The notes beneath the pieces are model-generated. The model was not told where the DNA came from. It saw only the letters and a program-made list of their open reading frames with translations, and made no database searches. Shown here in pieces: positions 1 through 6,671 of a stretch of DNA of 8,750 nucleotides (position 1 is the stretch's first letter; each line of letters starts with the position of its first letter). The translations under genes were made by a program, and so were the position numbers. This stretch comes from Hyphomicrobiales bacterium (GTDB lineage: Bacteria > Pseudomonadota > Alphaproteobacteria > Rhizobiales > Xanthobacteraceae): positions 15,583 to 24,332 of the forward strand of contig PKXB01000202.1 of assembly GCA_003133345.1 (NCBI GenBank), in the 5' to 3' direction.

Positions 1-13
1 AGGGATTAGGGAC

Positions 14-1750
14 TTAGATGATTTCTCCAAAAGCAAATAACAGAGAGAAAACAGGGAGATGACTCTTTGGAAACAGGGGGCGTCCGCTTGTTCCCGTTCT
101 TGCCCGGCTTCGGATCATTTTTGGATCCGCCGGCATCGGCATCGGCATCGGTGCTGTAATGGCGGGGGCGTCGCTGACCATGCGGACGGCGAGTTTGCCG
201 AACGGTTGGCTGAGTGGTGGCTCACTTTCGGCCGCGCTATGCGGGCGTGCTTCGCCGCGAATATCCTTTTCGATCATGGCGAGACGGTCGACGACGTGGC
301 CGAGCGTGCCGTGTACCGCTTCCAGCGCATCCTGGGTGCGGGCGATATCGTGTTTGAGGTCGTCGACCCCCGGCGCGCCTTGCGCGCGTAACCCGCCGGC
401 GTCCTTGTTCGCCCGCATATCTTCGATGTGGATCAGAAGATCGCCCAGGCCGCGCTCGATCCCTTCCAGATGGCCGAGCCGGGAATCGGAAGCGTCCAGC
501 TTTTCCACCAGCCTGACGATGCGATCCTCAAGATGGCCGAAGGCATCGCCGTTGCCGCGTGAGCTCTGAATCTGCTCGATCTTGTCGGTGAGCGATTGCA
601 CCAGGGCTTCCAGCCGCGGCGGCACCGCGGCGCCGCTTTGCGCGCGCTCGGCCAGCGCGTCCGAGATCGCGGCAATGCGGTGCTCGAGATGGTTGAGCGC
701 ATCGCCGCCGGTCCCGGCGCTGGCCATGGATTCGATCTTCTCGCCCAGCGCCTGCACCTGCGCGGCCAGCCCCCGCACGGTCTCGTTGGAGGCGATATGG
801 TTGGTCATCTCGCGCAGCGTGGTGATGGCGCTCTCCAGCTGCGCCAGCGTCGCCGGATCTCTCTGCGCGACGATGAGATCGATCTTGTGCGCGAGGCCGG
901 CCACTGCGTCGGTGAAGCCGATCAAGTTTTCCGCCGACGTCAGTCCGCGCAACGCGTCGCGCACTTCGGCAAGCCCGTGCTCGATGCCGCCGAGCGCGCC
1001 GGCGTCGACGCCGGCCTGGCGGCCTTCGGCGATGCGCTGGTTGAGGTCCTGAATCTGCTTTTCGATGGCGTCGAGGACACGGCGCGGCAGCGCGTCGCTG
1101 AGTGTGCGGCCGATCTCGCCGAGCTCCTCGCGCAGCGCGTTGATCGCCTGTTCGACGCCCGGCTGGCGCAGCGTCTCGATCTGGTTGGTGATATTGCGGA
1201 GCTGATCTTCCAGGCCCGACAGGTCCTGCGCCGGCAACGGCAAGGGCGCCGGCGGGCGCGCCGCCATGGCCGCTTGCGACTGTTGCCGCGGTGCCGGCGC
1301 GGCGTTGCCGTTGAGCATGCGCTGGCGGGCGGCGATTTCGGCGACGGCGCGATCGAGGCTCGGCGGCAACTGCACGCTCGGCATCGCCGGCGGCTGAGGC
1401 ACGCTGGCGAATTCGTCAAGCCGGCGGCCGACACGGATCATCTGCTCGGCGAGGGGATCGGGTTCGTTACGCCTGCGTTTCGGCGCGTAGGCCGCGGGCC
1501 CCGTGCGCGCGAGCTGCTCGACGCGTTGCGACAGGTTGTCGAGCCGCTGGTTCATCGTGGCGAGATCGCCGCCATCGGAATCGTGAGCGGCCAGCGGCGG
1601 CGATTGCACGCCTTCCTGCTCGGCTTGCTGGATGATCACGGAGTTGAGCCATTCGCCCAGCGGCATGCCCGCCCGGCGCGCCGCTGCTTCGGCGGTTTCG
1701 CGGGCTTCCGGCCGTATCCCTTTCAAACTCCACGGCACGCCAAATCTCAT
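14..1750 (-). CDS. podJ: PodJ-like polar localization factor, short form lacking the C-terminal half
   Basis: PodJ proteins mark a cell pole and recruit polar proteins in alphaproteobacteria. Seen here: the N-terminus MRFGVPWSLKGIRPEARE followed by AARRAGMPLGEWLNSVI, the signature opening of this family in Hyphomicrobiales. Next come a short coiled coil (about residues 67-85), a Pro/Ala/Gln-rich stretch (about 120-180) and a long region of heptad-like repeats with LEHRI, LEDRI and LGDLLIHIEDMRA segments (about 180-510). I start at ATG 1750 because the conserved family sequence begins there; an in-frame ATG at 1816 would add 22 residues that look unrelated, and the ribosome site at 1750 is weak. 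At 578 residues it is far shorter than classical PodJ (roughly 900-1100): no transmembrane helix, Sel1 repeats or peptidoglycan-binding domain is visible. The last 36 or so residues use AT-rich codons unlike the rest, suggesting a frameshift or truncation. Family assignment is fairly sure; whether the gene works is not. Confidence 0.72.
   Translation of the reverse strand: MRFGVPWSLKGIRPEARETAEAAARRAGMPLGEWLNSVIIQQAEQEGVQSPPLAAHDSDGGDLATMNQRLDNLSQRVEQLARTGPAAYAPKRRRNEPDPLAEQMIRVGRRLDEFASVPQPPAMPSVQLPPSLDRAVAEIAARQRMLNGNAAPAPRQQSQAAMAARPPAPLPLPAQDLSGLEDQLRNITNQIETLRQPGVEQAINALREELGEIGRTLSDALPRRVLDAIEKQIQDLNQRIAEGRQAGVDAGALGGIEHGLAEVRDALRGLTSAENLIGFTDAVAGLAHKIDLIVAQRDPATLAQLESAITTLREMTNHIASNETVRGLAAQVQALGEKIESMASAGTGGDALNHLEHRIAAISDALAERAQSGAAVPPRLEALVQSLTDKIEQIQSSRGNGDAFGHLEDRIVRLVEKLDASDSRLGHLEGIERGLGDLLIHIEDMRANKDAGGLRAQGAPGVDDLKHDIARTQDALEAVHGTLGHVVDRLAMIEKDIRGEARPHSAAESEPPLSQPFGKLAVRMVSDAPAITAPMPMPMPADPKMIRSRARTGTSGRPLFPKSHLPVFSLLFAFGEII
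131..151. repeat. Hexanucleotide microsatellite in podJ
   Basis: Three consecutive CGGCAT units plus CGG. On the minus strand they read as ATGCCG repeats and encode Met-Pro-Met-Pro-Met-Pro near the C-terminus of the PodJ-like protein. Gain or loss of a unit would keep the frame, so the repeat alone does not explain the suspected frame change just beyond it, but it marks a slippage-prone spot. Confidence 0.7.
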
Positions 1751-2061
1751 TAGCTCGCACCCACGTTCGAGGTGGAGGCGAAGGAGCCTTGTGGGCTCTC
1801 CGTGGAACCGGCACACGTTAACGGCTCGTGGATACGGGCGCGGTCCGCAGTCCTCTGCCCGACTTTTTGCCGGTCACGGTAAACATCGAGTTAAGGATTG
1901 GGCGGAAGTATCGGATTTTGCCTGCGGTTTCGGCCGCACGCGGCGGTAAGCGGCGGCTTAACGCGGCTGTAAGCCGGATGCGCAATGGTCTTGTCGCAGC
2001 CGCGCTTGCGGCGCTTGGGGAAAGTCGCGGCCGTTCTTGAACCGGTCGCAATCGTTCAATA

Positions 2062-2078
2062 GTTAACGAGTCGTTAAC
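2062..2078. promoter_or_regulatory. CtrA box forming a perfect 17-bp palindrome with an internal CcrM site
   Basis: The sequence GTTAACGA-G-TCGTTAAC is an inverted repeat with 8-bp arms around one central base. Read differently, it is TTAA, seven bases, TTAAC, an exact match to the CtrA consensus of alphaproteobacteria. The spacer contains GAGTC (2068-2072), a GANTC target of the cell-cycle methyltransferase CcrM, and it is the only GANTC I see between 1751 and 2106. The box ends 18 bases before the ribosome-binding site of the dehydrogenase gene, so protein bound here would probably hinder rather than activate that gene. It may instead serve the divergent podJ promoter. A TetR-type operator is the main alternative reading. 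Confidence 0.6.
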
Positions 2079-2095
2079 GGCGCTCGCTGGACGCC

Positions 2096-2103
2096 GGGAG
2101 GGA
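2096..2103 (+). promoter_or_regulatory. Ribosome-binding site of the acyl-CoA dehydrogenase gene
   Basis: GGGAGGGA contains the core GGAGG five bases before ATG 2107. It fixes the start codon, which also matches the usual family N-terminus. Confidence 0.85.
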
Positions 2104-2106
2104 CTG

Positions 2107-3897
2107 ATGCCGACCTACAAGGCCCCCGTGGACGATACGTTGTTCCTGTTGAACGACGTCTTCCATCTCGACCGCTACGGCAATCTGCCCGGCTTCGGTG
2201 ACGCTTCGCCCGACGTGGTGGAAGCCGTGCTGCGCGAGGCGGCCAAGTTCAGCGAAGAAGTCCTCACCCCGCTCAATCGCGTTGGCGACAAGGAAGGCTG
2301 CACGCGCCATCCCGACGGCAGCGTTGCCACGCCCACCGGCTTCAAGGACGCCTTCAAGCAAATGGTCGAGGGCGGCTGGATCGGCATCTCGGTGCCGGCC
2401 GAATTCGGCGGCCAAGACCTGCCGGCGACCCTGACCGTGGCGGTCAACGAAATGCTCTGCTCGGCCAACATGGCCTTCGCCATGTATCCGGGCCTCACGC
2501 AGGGCGCCATCGCCGCGCTGCTCGCGCATGCTTCGCCGGAGCTGAAGAAGAAATATCTGCCCAAGATGGTGACCGGCGAATGGACCGGCACCATGAATCT
2601 GACCGAGCCGCATTGCGGCACCGACTTGGGCCTGTTGCGCACCAAGGCGGTGAAGCAGGCCGACGGCAGCTACCAGATCACCGGCACCAAGATCTTCATT
2701 TCCGCCGGCGAGCACGACCTGGCGTCGAACATCGTCCACTTGGTGCTGGCGCGCATCGAAGGCGCGCCGGCCGGCACCAAGGGCATCTCGCTGTTCGTGG
2801 TGCCTAAGCTGACTGTGAAGGACGACGGTTCGCTCGGTGCGCCCAACGGCGTCAGCTGTGGCTCGATCGAAGAGAAGATGGGCATTCACGCCAATTCCAC
2901 CTGCGTGATGAATTACGACGGCGCCGCCGGCTGGCTGGTGGGCCAGGAGAACCGCGGGCTGCCCGCCATGTTCACGATGATGAACGAGGCGCGGCTCGGC
3001 GTCGCCGTGCAGGGCCTGGCGCTGTCGGAGGTCGCCTATCAGAACGCCGCGATCTACGCCAAGGAACGCCTGCAAGGCCGCGCGCTCAGCGGCGCCAAAT
3101 ATCCCGACAAAGCGGCCGATCCGATCATCGTGCATCCGGACGTGCGCCGCACGCTGATGACCATTCGCGCCTTCAACGAGGCGGCCCGCGCGCTGGTGCT
3201 GTGGACCGCGCTCAAGGGCGACATCGCCCGCCGCTCCGAGGATGGCAAGGAGCGCCAGAGCGCCGACGATTACATGGGTCTTCTCACACCGGTGGTCAAA
3301 GGCGTGCTCACCGACAGCGGCTTCGCCAACACGGTGATGGCGCAGCAAGTTTTCGGCGGCCACGGCTACATCGCCGAGCACGGCATGGAGCAGTTCGTGC
3401 GCGACGCCCGCATCGCCATGATCTACGAGGGCGCCAACGGCATCCAGGCGCTCGATCTGGTCGGCCGCAAGCTCGGCAAGGACGGCGGCCGCGCGTTGAT
3501 GGCGTTCATCAACGAGGTCGGCGGATTCATCAAGGAAAAGAGCGCCGACGATGGCATGAAGCCCTACGTGACGCCGCTCGGCGTGGCGCTCGGCCATCTG
3601 CAGCAGGCCTCGATGTGGTTCATGCAGAACGCCATGGCCAAGCCCGACAATGCCGGCGCCGGCGCCACCGACTACATGCACATGTTCGGGCTGGTGGCGC
3701 TCGGCTACATGTGGTGCAGAATCGCGGAAGCCGCGATCGCCCATGCGAAAACCAACGGCGCGGGCCATCGCATGAGCGCCAAGCTCACCACCGCGCGCTT
3801 TTTCATGGAGCGGATGCTGCCGGAGACGGCGGCGCATTTCGCCCGCATCCAATCGGGCGCCGGCTCAACGATGGAATTGCCCGACGAGGCGTTTTAG
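2107..3897 (+). CDS. Acyl-CoA dehydrogenase, long DmdC-like class
   Basis: An FAD flavoenzyme that would introduce a trans-2,3 double bond into an acyl-CoA in the cytoplasm, passing electrons to electron-transfer flavoprotein. The 596-residue length and domain order fit the class that includes 3-(methylthio)propanoyl-CoA dehydrogenase (DmdC): a short N-terminal extension (MPTYKAPVDDTLFLLNDVF), N-terminal helical domain (about 40-158), beta domain with the flavin-contacting motif MNLTEPHCGTDLG (from 163) and GTKIFIS (193), C-terminal helical domain with VFGGHGYI (415-422), and the extra C-terminal domain (about 465-590). In IYEGANGIQA, Glu441 sits at the expected catalytic-base position. The protein ends MELPDEAF. 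Family membership is clear; the substrate cannot be read from sequence, and DmdC-type members act on many acyl-CoAs. Upstream is a CtrA-like palindrome; downstream is a segment of different base use, then the tail of a second such gene. Confidence 0.93.
   Translation: MPTYKAPVDDTLFLLNDVFHLDRYGNLPGFGDASPDVVEAVLREAAKFSEEVLTPLNRVGDKEGCTRHPDGSVATPTGFKDAFKQMVEGGWIGISVPAEFGGQDLPATLTVAVNEMLCSANMAFAMYPGLTQGAIAALLAHASPELKKKYLPKMVTGEWTGTMNLTEPHCGTDLGLLRTKAVKQADGSYQITGTKIFISAGEHDLASNIVHLVLARIEGAPAGTKGISLFVVPKLTVKDDGSLGAPNGVSCGSIEEKMGIHANSTCVMNYDGAAGWLVGQENRGLPAMFTMMNEARLGVAVQGLALSEVAYQNAAIYAKERLQGRALSGAKYPDKAADPIIVHPDVRRTLMTIRAFNEAARALVLWTALKGDIARRSEDGKERQSADDYMGLLTPVVKGVLTDSGFANTVMAQQVFGGHGYIAEHGMEQFVRDARIAMIYEGANGIQALDLVGRKLGKDGGRALMAFINEVGGFIKEKSADDGMKPYVTPLGVALGHLQQASMWFMQNAMAKPDNAGAGATDYMHMFGLVALGYMWCRIAEAAIAHAKTNGAGHRMSAKLTTARFFMERMLPETAAHFARIQSGAGSTMELPDEAF
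3829..3897 (+). repeat. Copy A of the duplicated dehydrogenase 3' end
   Basis: The last 22 codons and stop of the intact dehydrogenase gene. Counted by hand, 58 of 69 bases match 5206-5274. Ten codons or stops differ, mostly at third positions, and only one residue changes (Gly here, Ala there). That pattern points to two genes that diverged under protein-level selection, not to a fresh duplication. Confidence 0.85.
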
Positions 3898-4021
3898 ACG
3901 GTGTACTTATACATCAGGATTGGTGAGAAACGGGGCACCGTCCGCGTTGGAGCGCTTTACGGACTCAAGTCAGAACGCGTCGCTGGTCCGAGACGTGCCA
4001 TTAGCTGCCGTCGGCCTAGTC

Positions 4022-5011
4022 TTACTCGATCACCCCGTCGGCTTGAGTAATGAGCGTATGCGGGAATTCGAGACCGAGCGCCTTGGCAGTCTTCAGATTA
4101 ACGACCAACTCGAATGCCATAGGCAACTGGACCGGGAGGTCCGCCGGCTTCGCGCCTTTCAAGATCTTATCGACGAACGTCGCGGCTCGCCCGCAATGGT
4201 CCGCATAGCTCGGACCATAGGACATGAGCACGCCAGACTCCGTGTACTCACGGAGCGCGCCCATTGTCGGCAAGCGTGCCGTTAACGCGGCCTTCACGAT
4301 CCGCGGGCGGTTCGGGAATGTCAAAGGGCTCGACAGAATCAAGGCGGCGTCTACGCGCTCAGCCGTCATCGCGATGAATGCGCGCTCAATGTCGTCGGGG
4401 ACCTGGATTTCGATAGGCAGTGGTGTCAGGCCGAGCGTTCCGGCCGCCGCCATAGCTTCTTTGAGCTCCAGCTTGTTGACGACATTGTTCGGGTTCCAGA
4501 CGATGGCCAAGCGCTTGGTTATAGAAACAGCTTCCTTGAGCAGCTGGACGCGTTTCGGGGCCAGCTCCACGGTTACGAAGGTCAGTCCGGTTACATTGCC
4601 GCCAGGGTGGGCCAGGCTCTTGACCAAGCCGATTTCGACCGGGTCGCCACCGCCGACAAACACGATCGGGATTTTATCCGTCGCCTTCGCGGCGGCGAGC
4701 GCTTGCGGCGGACCAATCGCGAAGATGACGTCCACACCAAATTGGACGAGCTCCGCGGCGAGCTGAGGAAGACGCTCCTCCCTGCCTTCCGCGTAGCGAT
4801 GCTCAATGAAGAGGTTTTTGCCTTCGACATAGCCGAGCTCGCGAAGCCGCTGTCGAAATGCCGCGAGAAGGTTTGGGCTGCTGGACGGCATGCCCGATTC
4901 AATGTGCCCAATCTTGACGATCCGCGAAGGCTGCTGCGCGCGTGCCGCGAGCGGCCAAGAAATCGACGCCGCCGCGCCGCCGAGAAGGGTGATGAACTCG
5001 CGCCGTTTCAT
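4022..5011 (-). CDS. Tat-exported orphan ABC transporter substrate-binding protein
   Basis: A periplasmic solute-binding protein of the ABC_sub_bind family (PF04392; related to TrpX). The N-terminus MKRREFITLLGGAAASISWP has a twin-arginine pattern (RREFI), a hydrophobic stretch, and an Ala-Arg-Ala cleavage site before Gln26-Gln27, so export through the Tat pathway is likely. The body shows ELGYVEGKN, AAELVQFGVDVIFAIGPP, IPIVFVGGGDPVEIGLVKSL and PGGNVTGLT. The end has FELVVNLKTAKALGLE and closes with ADGVIE. The 329-residue length is normal for the family, so the gene looks intact. No permease or ATPase gene is adjacent, as is common for the many such genes in Bradyrhizobium; the ligand is unknown (amino acids or aromatic compounds are typical guesses). 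Codon use is less GC-rich than in the flanking genes. It lies between a complete dehydrogenase and the fragment of a second, suggesting arrival by rearrangement. Confidence 0.9.
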   Translation of the reverse strand: MKRREFITLLGGAAASISWPLAARAQQPSRIVKIGHIESGMPSSSPNLLAAFRQRLRELGYVEGKNLFIEHRYAEGREERLPQLAAELVQFGVDVIFAIGPPQALAAAKATDKIPIVFVGGGDPVEIGLVKSLAHPGGNVTGLTFVTVELAPKRVQLLKEAVSITKRLAIVWNPNNVVNKLELKEAMAAAGTLGLTPLPIEIQVPDDIERAFIAMTAERVDAALILSSPLTFPNRPRIVKAALTARLPTMGALREYTESGVLMSYGPSYADHCGRAATFVDKILKGAKPADLPVQLPMAFELVVNLKTAKALGLEFPHTLITQADGVIE

Positions 5012-5015
5012 AAGA

Positions 5016-5022
5016 CCCTCCT
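5016..5022 (-). promoter_or_regulatory. Strong ribosome-binding site of the substrate-binding protein gene
   Basis: On the minus strand this reads AGGAGGG, four bases before the ATG at 5011. It is close to ideal and settles the start codon at the twin-arginine signal peptide. Confidence 0.85.
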
Positions 5023-5205
5023 GAGAATACGCCTTGTGCAGTATCTATAGCCTAGCACTTTGCGACCAGGCGGCGAGTGACAAATTGCACACAACCGGCC
5101 TCCGACGCTGATCAGGCCCGATGTCCGAATTGGGTCATGAACTCCTAAGGCCACGTCTAATCTGAGTCCGATCTGCACCCCATAACAGACATTGGACGAT
5201 GCATC

Positions 5206-5274
5206 GCCGCGCATTTCGCCCGCATCCAGTCGGGGGCGGCCAGCACGATGGAATTGCCGGACGAGGCGTTCTAA
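5206..5274 (+). pseudogene. Remnant 3' end of a second acyl-CoA dehydrogenase
   Basis: This fragment encodes AAHFARIQSGAAS then TMELPDEAF and a TAA stop, the same C-terminus as the complete dehydrogenase upstream except for one Gly-to-Ala change. Homology starts abruptly at 5206; the preceding codons (ending in Arg-Cys-Ile) do not match. There is no start codon and no body of the enzyme, so it cannot be functional. The reading frame has no indel or internal stop, which suggests the rest of the gene was lost fairly recently. Its stop overlaps by two bases the stop of the convergent MFS gene, as two originally complete convergent genes would. The simplest reading is an ancestral tandem pair of dehydrogenases, the second replaced by the segment carrying the substrate-binding protein. 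Confidence 0.82.
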
Positions 5275-6518
5275 GCGAGCGCCGGTGCGCGGCGTCCGCG
5301 CGAACGCAGCAGCAGCCAGGCTGCGATCGTCACGTTCAAAAGATTCCAGCCGAGCCCGTTGAGGAATGCTGCCTGATAGGAACCGGTAAGGTCGAAGATC
5401 GCGCCCGACAGCCAGCCGCCCAGCGCCATGCCGACCAGGGTCGCCATCAGCACGAGGCCGATGCGGGTGCCGGCCTCTCGGGGCGAAAAATATTCGCGTA
5501 CGATGATGGCGTAGCTCGGCACGATGCCGCCCTGGAACAAACCGAACAAGGCCGAGATCACGTAGAGCGACGTGAGCCCATCGAAGAACAGATAGAGGAA
5601 CAGCGCGGTGCCCTGCAGCACCGAGCCGAGCAGCAGCGTGCGCACGCCGCCGATGCGGTCGGCAATGAAGCCCGACGCGATGCGGCTGACGATGCCAAAG
5701 CCGAGCATCAGCGACAGCATCTCGGCGCCGCGCGCGGCGCCGTAGCCGAGGTCGCCGCAATAGGCGACCAGGTGCACCTGCGGCATCGACATCGCCACGC
5801 AACAGGCGATGCCGGCGATACACAACAACACCTGCAACGTGACGGCTGAGAAAGGCAATTCGGCTTGCCGGCGCGCCGCCGACTGCACCGCGGCCTCGGT
5901 GTGATGCGCTTGCATGCGCCGCCGCAGTAAATAGACGAGCGGCAGCATGCTGACGAGCAGGAACAACCCGATGCCGGTATGGGTCGCGCGCCAGCCCGAC
6001 GCGGCGATGAAATGCTGCACCACCGGCGGCCAGAACGTGCCGGCGAGATAATTGCCGGACGCCGCGATAGCGACGGCGATGCCGCGGCGGCGCACGAACC
6101 AGTGCGAGAGGTCGGCGATCAGCGGTCCGAAGGTGGCCGAACACCCGATCCCGATCAGCAATCCATGCGCGATCGCCACCTGCCAGAGCGTGGACGCCTG
6201 CCCGACCGCCAGGTAGCCGAGGCCGAGCGCCAGCGTCCCGAGCGCCAGCGGCACGGCGATGCCGAAGCGGTCGGCGAGCCGGCCCATGACCACGCCGCCG
6301 CCGGCGAAACCGAGCATGGCGAGCGTGTAGGGCAGCGCGGCATCGGCGCGGGTGACGCCGAAATCGGCCTGGAGGGCGGGGAGCGCCACCACCACCGACC
6401 ACATGCCGACCCCACCAATGGTGGAGAGCAACACGGCGACGCCCAGGCGCAGCCAGGCTTTCGCGGTATCGGTCGGATCCGGTTCGGCCCGGCCTGCGGC
6501 TGCGTGCGTTGGAATCAC
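5271..6518 (-). CDS. Major facilitator superfamily (MFS) transporter
   Basis: An inner-membrane secondary transporter of 415 residues with about twelve hydrophobic segments in two halves, joined by a hydrophilic loop (about 199-222, rich in Arg, His and Gln). MFS motif A between helices 2 and 3 reads GRLADRFG (79-86). The matching second-half motif is SGFIADRIGG (282-291). MPQVHLVAYCGDLGYG (245-260) and RGAEMLSLMLGFGIVSRIA resemble MFS members common in Bradyrhizobium and relatives, similar to the oxalate/formate or monocarboxylate group; the substrate cannot be assigned. The start is GTG 6518: an in-frame stop lies four codons upstream and no earlier start exists. I see no good ribosome site before it, so translation may be weak. 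It diverges from feoA across a short region with iron-type operators, so iron-linked control is possible but unproven. Its stop codon overlaps that of the dehydrogenase remnant. Confidence 0.9.
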   Translation of the reverse strand: MIPTHAAAGRAEPDPTDTAKAWLRLGVAVLLSTIGGVGMWSVVVALPALQADFGVTRADAALPYTLAMLGFAGGGVVMGRLADRFGIAVPLALGTLALGLGYLAVGQASTLWQVAIAHGLLIGIGCSATFGPLIADLSHWFVRRRGIAVAIAASGNYLAGTFWPPVVQHFIAASGWRATHTGIGLFLLVSMLPLVYLLRRRMQAHHTEAAVQSAARRQAELPFSAVTLQVLLCIAGIACCVAMSMPQVHLVAYCGDLGYGAARGAEMLSLMLGFGIVSRIASGFIADRIGGVRTLLLGSVLQGTALFLYLFFDGLTSLYVISALFGLFQGGIVPSYAIIVREYFSPREAGTRIGLVLMATLVGMALGGWLSGAIFDLTGSYQAAFLNGLGWNLLNVTIAAWLLLRSRGRRAPALA

Positions 6519-6595
6519 GATGAGGACTTACCCGGCTACTGGCGCTCCTTATCATGGCACCGGAGTAGCGAGCCGGAAAAATTATGGGCCGCTTC

Positions 6596-6612
6596 CTTAT
6601 AATCATTCTAAG
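6596..6612. promoter_or_regulatory. Irr/ICE-like iron control box
   Basis: The 17-mer CTTATAATCATTCTAAG matches 11 of the 14 defined positions of the rhizobial iron control element TTTAGAA-N3-TTCTAAA, with the right half complete except its last base. Irr, the haem-responsive Fur-family regulator of Hyphomicrobiales, binds such sites. It lies 90 bases before feoA and 78 before the MFS start, so either or both genes could respond. An AATCATT (6601-6607) / AATGATT (6620-6626) inverted repeat overlaps it. Confidence 0.5.
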
Positions 6613-6671
6613 CTACTGAAATGATTTGGTATTTTACTTGATTTAGGTCATGGCGTGATCCAGATGAGAGT

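Larger units (their letters stand above)
1751..2106. promoter_or_regulatory. Divergent podJ / acyl-CoA dehydrogenase control region
   Basis: This 356-bp stretch separates two divergently transcribed genes, and I see no credible gene in it; open frames on both strands lack family resemblance. In a GC-rich setting it holds five TTAA tetramers (1818, 1891, 1958, 2063, 2074). Two of them form a perfect CtrA box at 2063-2078. A weaker version, TAAA-N7-TTAAG, lies at 1880-1895. CGTTAACG at 1816-1823 is a separate small palindrome. I could not place a convincing -35/-10 pair for either gene. The region most likely carries both promoters. Confidence 0.55.

Noticed and set aside
596..1753. A 385-codon plus-strand open frame opposite the PodJ-like gene
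   Set aside because: The translation is Arg-rich low complexity with no family resemblance, and the minus strand carries the conserved PodJ N-terminus in normal codons.
1751..1816. Upstream start at ATG 1816 for the PodJ-like protein
   Set aside because: The extra 22 residues are unlike the family, and the conserved MRFGVPWS opening begins at the ATG at 1750.
1816..2078. Possible replication origin, since CtrA boxes occur at alphaproteobacterial origins
   Set aside because: No DnaA boxes, no AT-rich unwinding stretch, and no origin-associated genes are present.
2074..3852. A 592-codon open frame antisense to the acyl-CoA dehydrogenase
   Set aside because: It is His-, Gly- and Ala-rich with no recognisable domain, the usual shadow of a GC-rich gene on the opposite strand; the plus-strand enzyme is unmistakable.
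3898..3941. Possible terminator from ACGGTG and CACCGT flanking a 32-base loop
   Set aside because: The stem is six base pairs with a long loop and no T-run follows; too weak to call.
3920..4285. A 121-codon plus-strand open frame after the dehydrogenase
   Set aside because: Most of it lies antisense to the binding-protein gene, there is no good ribosome site, and the product resembles nothing I know.
5045..5060. TATAG-containing -10 candidate for the binding-protein gene
   Set aside because: No acceptable -35 element lies 16-18 bases upstream of it on the minus strand.
5008..6606. A 532-codon minus-strand frame spanning the MFS gene
   Set aside because: It is Arg/His/Ala-rich in another frame of the MFS gene; the 415-residue frame has the helices and MFS motifs.
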